The position numbers were made by a program, and so were the translations under genes. The notes under the pieces were generated by a model. It was given only the letters and a program-made list of their open reading frames with translations. It ran no database searches and had not been told where the DNA came from. Below, piece by piece: positions 6,325 to 7,797 of a stretch of 7,797 nucleotides of DNA. Where the stretch lies: positions 1 to 7,797 of the forward strand of contig JBEKHI010000496.1 of the NCBI GenBank assembly GCA_050012355.1, given 5' to 3'. This DNA comes from JBEKHI01 sp050012355 (GTDB taxonomy: Bacteria; Actinomycetota; Actinomycetes; Streptosporangiales; Streptosporangiaceae). Position 1 is the first letter of the stretch. Every line of letters starts with the position of its first letter.

Positions 6325-7704
6325 ATGATGTACCAGGTAGTGAACCCCGCCACCGGCAAGGTGGAAGGCGAGTACCCCACGGCAACCGACGCCGAGATCA
6401 GCGACGTGCTGGAGCGATCCGCGCGGGGCTACACCTCGTGGCGGCGTACCTCTCTGGAAGAGCGCGCCGAGATCCTTCGCCGGGTCTCCCAGCTGTACCG
6501 CGACCGCACCGACGAACTGGCCGCGATCATCACCCGGGAGATGGGCAAGATCACTAAGGCGGCCAAGGGGGAGCTACGGTTCGCCTCCGCCATCTACCAG
6601 TACTACGCCGACAACGGGGCGGAGCTGCTCAAGGACCAGCCGCTGGCCACGAAGCTGCCGGGCACGGCCTGGGTGCGCAAGACCCCGATCGGGGCGCTGC
6701 TCGGCATCATGCCGTGGAACTACCCGTACTACCAGGTCGCCCGGTTCGCCGCGCCGAACCTGATGATCGGCAACACCATCATCCTCAAGCACGCGCCGCA
6801 GTGCCCGGAGTCAGCCCTGGCCATGCAGCAGATATTCCGCGACGCCGGGCTGCCAGAGGACGCTTATATCAACATCTTCGCGACCAACGAGCAGATAGCC
6901 AGCATGATCGCCGACCCGCGTATCGCCGGGGTATCGGTGACCGGCAGCGAGCGGGCCGGGTCAGCGGTGGCCGCCGCGGCCGGGCAGAACCTGAAGAAGG
7001 TCGTGCTGGAGCTCGGCGGCTCGGACCCGTTCATCGTGCTGGATGGCGCCGACTTGCCGAAGGTCGCCAAGACGGCGGCGGCGGCCAGGATGGAGAACGG
7101 CGGCCAGGCTTGCAACGCGTCCAAGCGAATGATCGTGGCCAGCGCGGTCTACGACGACTTCATCCGCGAGTTCACCGCGGCGATGTCCGGCTACGTGACC
7201 GGGGATCCGACCGACCCGGCGACGAACTACGGGCCGCTGTCTTCTGAGCAGGCGGCACGCAACCTGATGGAGCAGATCGACGACGCGGTCAGCAAGGGCG
7301 CGACGGTGCACCTCGGAGGCCGCCGGGTCGACGGGCCGGGCGCGTTCGTGGAGCCGACCGTGCTGTCCGGCGTGACCCCGGAGATGCGGGCCTACCGGGA
7401 GGAGCTGTTCGGGCCGGCCGCCGTGGTCTACTCGGTGGCCGACGCCGACGAGGCGGTGGAGCTAGCCAACAGCAGCGCCTTCGGGCTGGGCGGCGCCGTC
7501 TTCAGCAGCGACGAGAAGCTGGCTGCGGAGGTCGCTGACCAGCTTGACGTCGGCATGGTCTGGATCAACACCGCCGAGCTCGGCGGCCCGGAACTCCCGT
7601 TTGGCGGCACCAAGCGATCCGGTGTCGGCCGCGAGCTCGGGCCGCTGGGCATCGACGAGTTCGTTAACAAGAAGCTCATCCATACCCCGCCAGCCGAGCA
7701 GTGA
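6325..7704 (+). CDS. NAD(P)-dependent succinate-semialdehyde dehydrogenase-type aldehyde dehydrogenase
   Basis: This is a 459-residue aldehyde dehydrogenase that oxidises an aldehyde to the acid with NAD(P)+. Numbered from ATG 6325, MPWNYP holds the oxyanion Asn132, LKHAP the cofactor-binding Lys155, VTGSERAG the Rossmann-type turn, LELGGSDPFIVL the general base Glu229, NGGQACNASKR the nucleophilic Cys263, EELFGP a conserved cofactor-binding Glu360, and ELPFGGTKRSGVGRELG the C-terminal motif. The short length, LELGGSDPFIV, KHAP and the GIDEFVNKK ending place it with the Sad/GabD1 group of succinate-semialdehyde dehydrogenases, which work in GABA or 2-oxoglutarate bypass metabolism. The exact substrate and cofactor preference cannot be read with certainty, and no GABA aminotransferase gene is seen nearby. 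The start at 6325 is chosen because GGAGG lies at 6312-6316, eight bases upstream; 6328 is equally plausible, and 6310 lies upstream of that site. The reading frame is intact, with all catalytic residues present. Confidence 0.93.
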   Translation: MMYQVVNPATGKVEGEYPTATDAEISDVLERSARGYTSWRRTSLEERAEILRRVSQLYRDRTDELAAIITREMGKITKAAKGELRFASAIYQYYADNGAELLKDQPLATKLPGTAWVRKTPIGALLGIMPWNYPYYQVARFAAPNLMIGNTIILKHAPQCPESALAMQQIFRDAGLPEDAYINIFATNEQIASMIADPRIAGVSVTGSERAGSAVAAAAGQNLKKVVLELGGSDPFIVLDGADLPKVAKTAAAARMENGGQACNASKRMIVASAVYDDFIREFTAAMSGYVTGDPTDPATNYGPLSSEQAARNLMEQIDDAVSKGATVHLGGRRVDGPGAFVEPTVLSGVTPEMRAYREELFGPAAVVYSVADADEAVELANSSAFGLGGAVFSSDEKLAAEVADQLDVGMVWINTAELGGPELPFGGTKRSGVGRELGPLGIDEFVNKKLIHTPPAEQ

Positions 7705-7706
7705 CC

Positions 7707-7750
7707 GATCGCCGTCATTCCGGATCGCCGGACAAAGACGTACGATCGCC
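7707..7750. repeat. Three direct copies of GATCGCC
   Basis: GATCGCC occurs at 7707-7713, 7723-7729 and 7744-7750, between the aldehyde dehydrogenase stop and the next start codon. Start-to-start distances are 16 and 21 bases. The repeats could be operator half-sites for the gene at 7754, but GATC-rich 7-mers are common in such DNA. Confidence 0.3.
7741..7746 (+). promoter_or_regulatory. Possible -10 element of a leaderless transcript
   Basis: TACGAT fits the actinobacterial TANNNT -10 pattern and lies seven bases before the ATG at 7754. Transcription would then begin at or next to the start codon. No ribosome binding site precedes that ATG, which agrees with leaderless translation. The -35 region (TTCCGG at 7718-7723) is poor. 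Confidence 0.35.
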
Positions 7751-7753
7751 TCA

Positions 7754-7797
7754 ATGGCTGAATGGTGGTCGATTGAGATCCTGCACGGCGAAACCTC
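7754..7797 (+). CDS. Start of a protein of unknown function (partial, runs off right edge)
   Basis: Only 14 complete codons are present: MAEWWSIEILHGET. The MAEWWSIE-HGE opening looks like the N-terminus of an uncharacterised actinobacterial protein, but this is recalled rather than tested. It follows the aldehyde dehydrogenase on the same strand after 49 bases. The lack of a ribosome binding site and the TACGAT just upstream suggest its own leaderless promoter. Confidence 0.5.
   Translation, partial: MAEWWSIEILHGET

Noticed and set aside
6714..7247. Plus-strand open frame of 177 codons inside the aldehyde dehydrogenase gene
   Set aside because: Out-of-frame shadow of an intact, strongly conserved enzyme.
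1..7797. tRNA, rRNA, CRISPR array, riboswitch
   Set aside because: No cloverleaf-like segment, no regularly spaced repeats and no recognisable RNA motif were seen by eye.

Overview
The window is high-GC DNA with strong G/C preference at third codon positions. GTG starts, a SARP-type regulator, a NACHT ATPase and an IS982-type transposase relic all point to a streptomycete-like or other filamentous actinomycete. Nothing in it identifies the genus.

Layout. (1) Positions 1-371, minus strand: the N-terminal DNA-binding domain of a SARP/AfsR-type regulator that runs off the left edge. It is divergent, across 58 bases, from an alpha/beta hydrolase of the haloacetate dehalogenase/epoxide hydrolase group (430-1359, plus). 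A tandem GCTGATCA repeat with an 11-base period lies between them and looks like a SARP operator. (2) Positions 1344-2565 are a decay zone: an IS982-type transposase broken into several frames, then an NAD-dependent epimerase/dehydratase pseudogene that has lost most of its middle and carries frameshifts. (3) Positions 2683-3078, plus: a MarR-family regulator, divergent from the epimerase relic. A perfect 15-base palindrome lies between them. The MarR protein seems to lack four residues next to its recognition helix, so it may be decaying too. (4) Positions 3186-6089, minus: a 967-residue membrane-embedded NACHT NTPase with an N-terminal hydrophobic segment, a central NACHT module, a block of transmembrane helices interrupted by a polar segment of about 140 residues probably outside the membrane, and a conserved C-terminal cytoplasmic motif. 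(5) Positions 6325-7704, plus: an intact aldehyde dehydrogenase of the succinate-semialdehyde dehydrogenase type. (6) From 7754, plus: the first codons of a protein beginning MAEWWSIEILHGE, which runs off the right edge.

No single pathway links these genes. The left pair (regulator and hydrolase) looks like a regulator-target unit. The middle is a graveyard of insertion and deletion events bounded by an imperfect 28-base inverted repeat (1316-1343 and 3155-3182). The NACHT gene stands alone and is the most interesting part: the family includes bacterial immune NTPases, but defence by this protein is an inference. The aldehyde dehydrogenase looks like ordinary metabolism.
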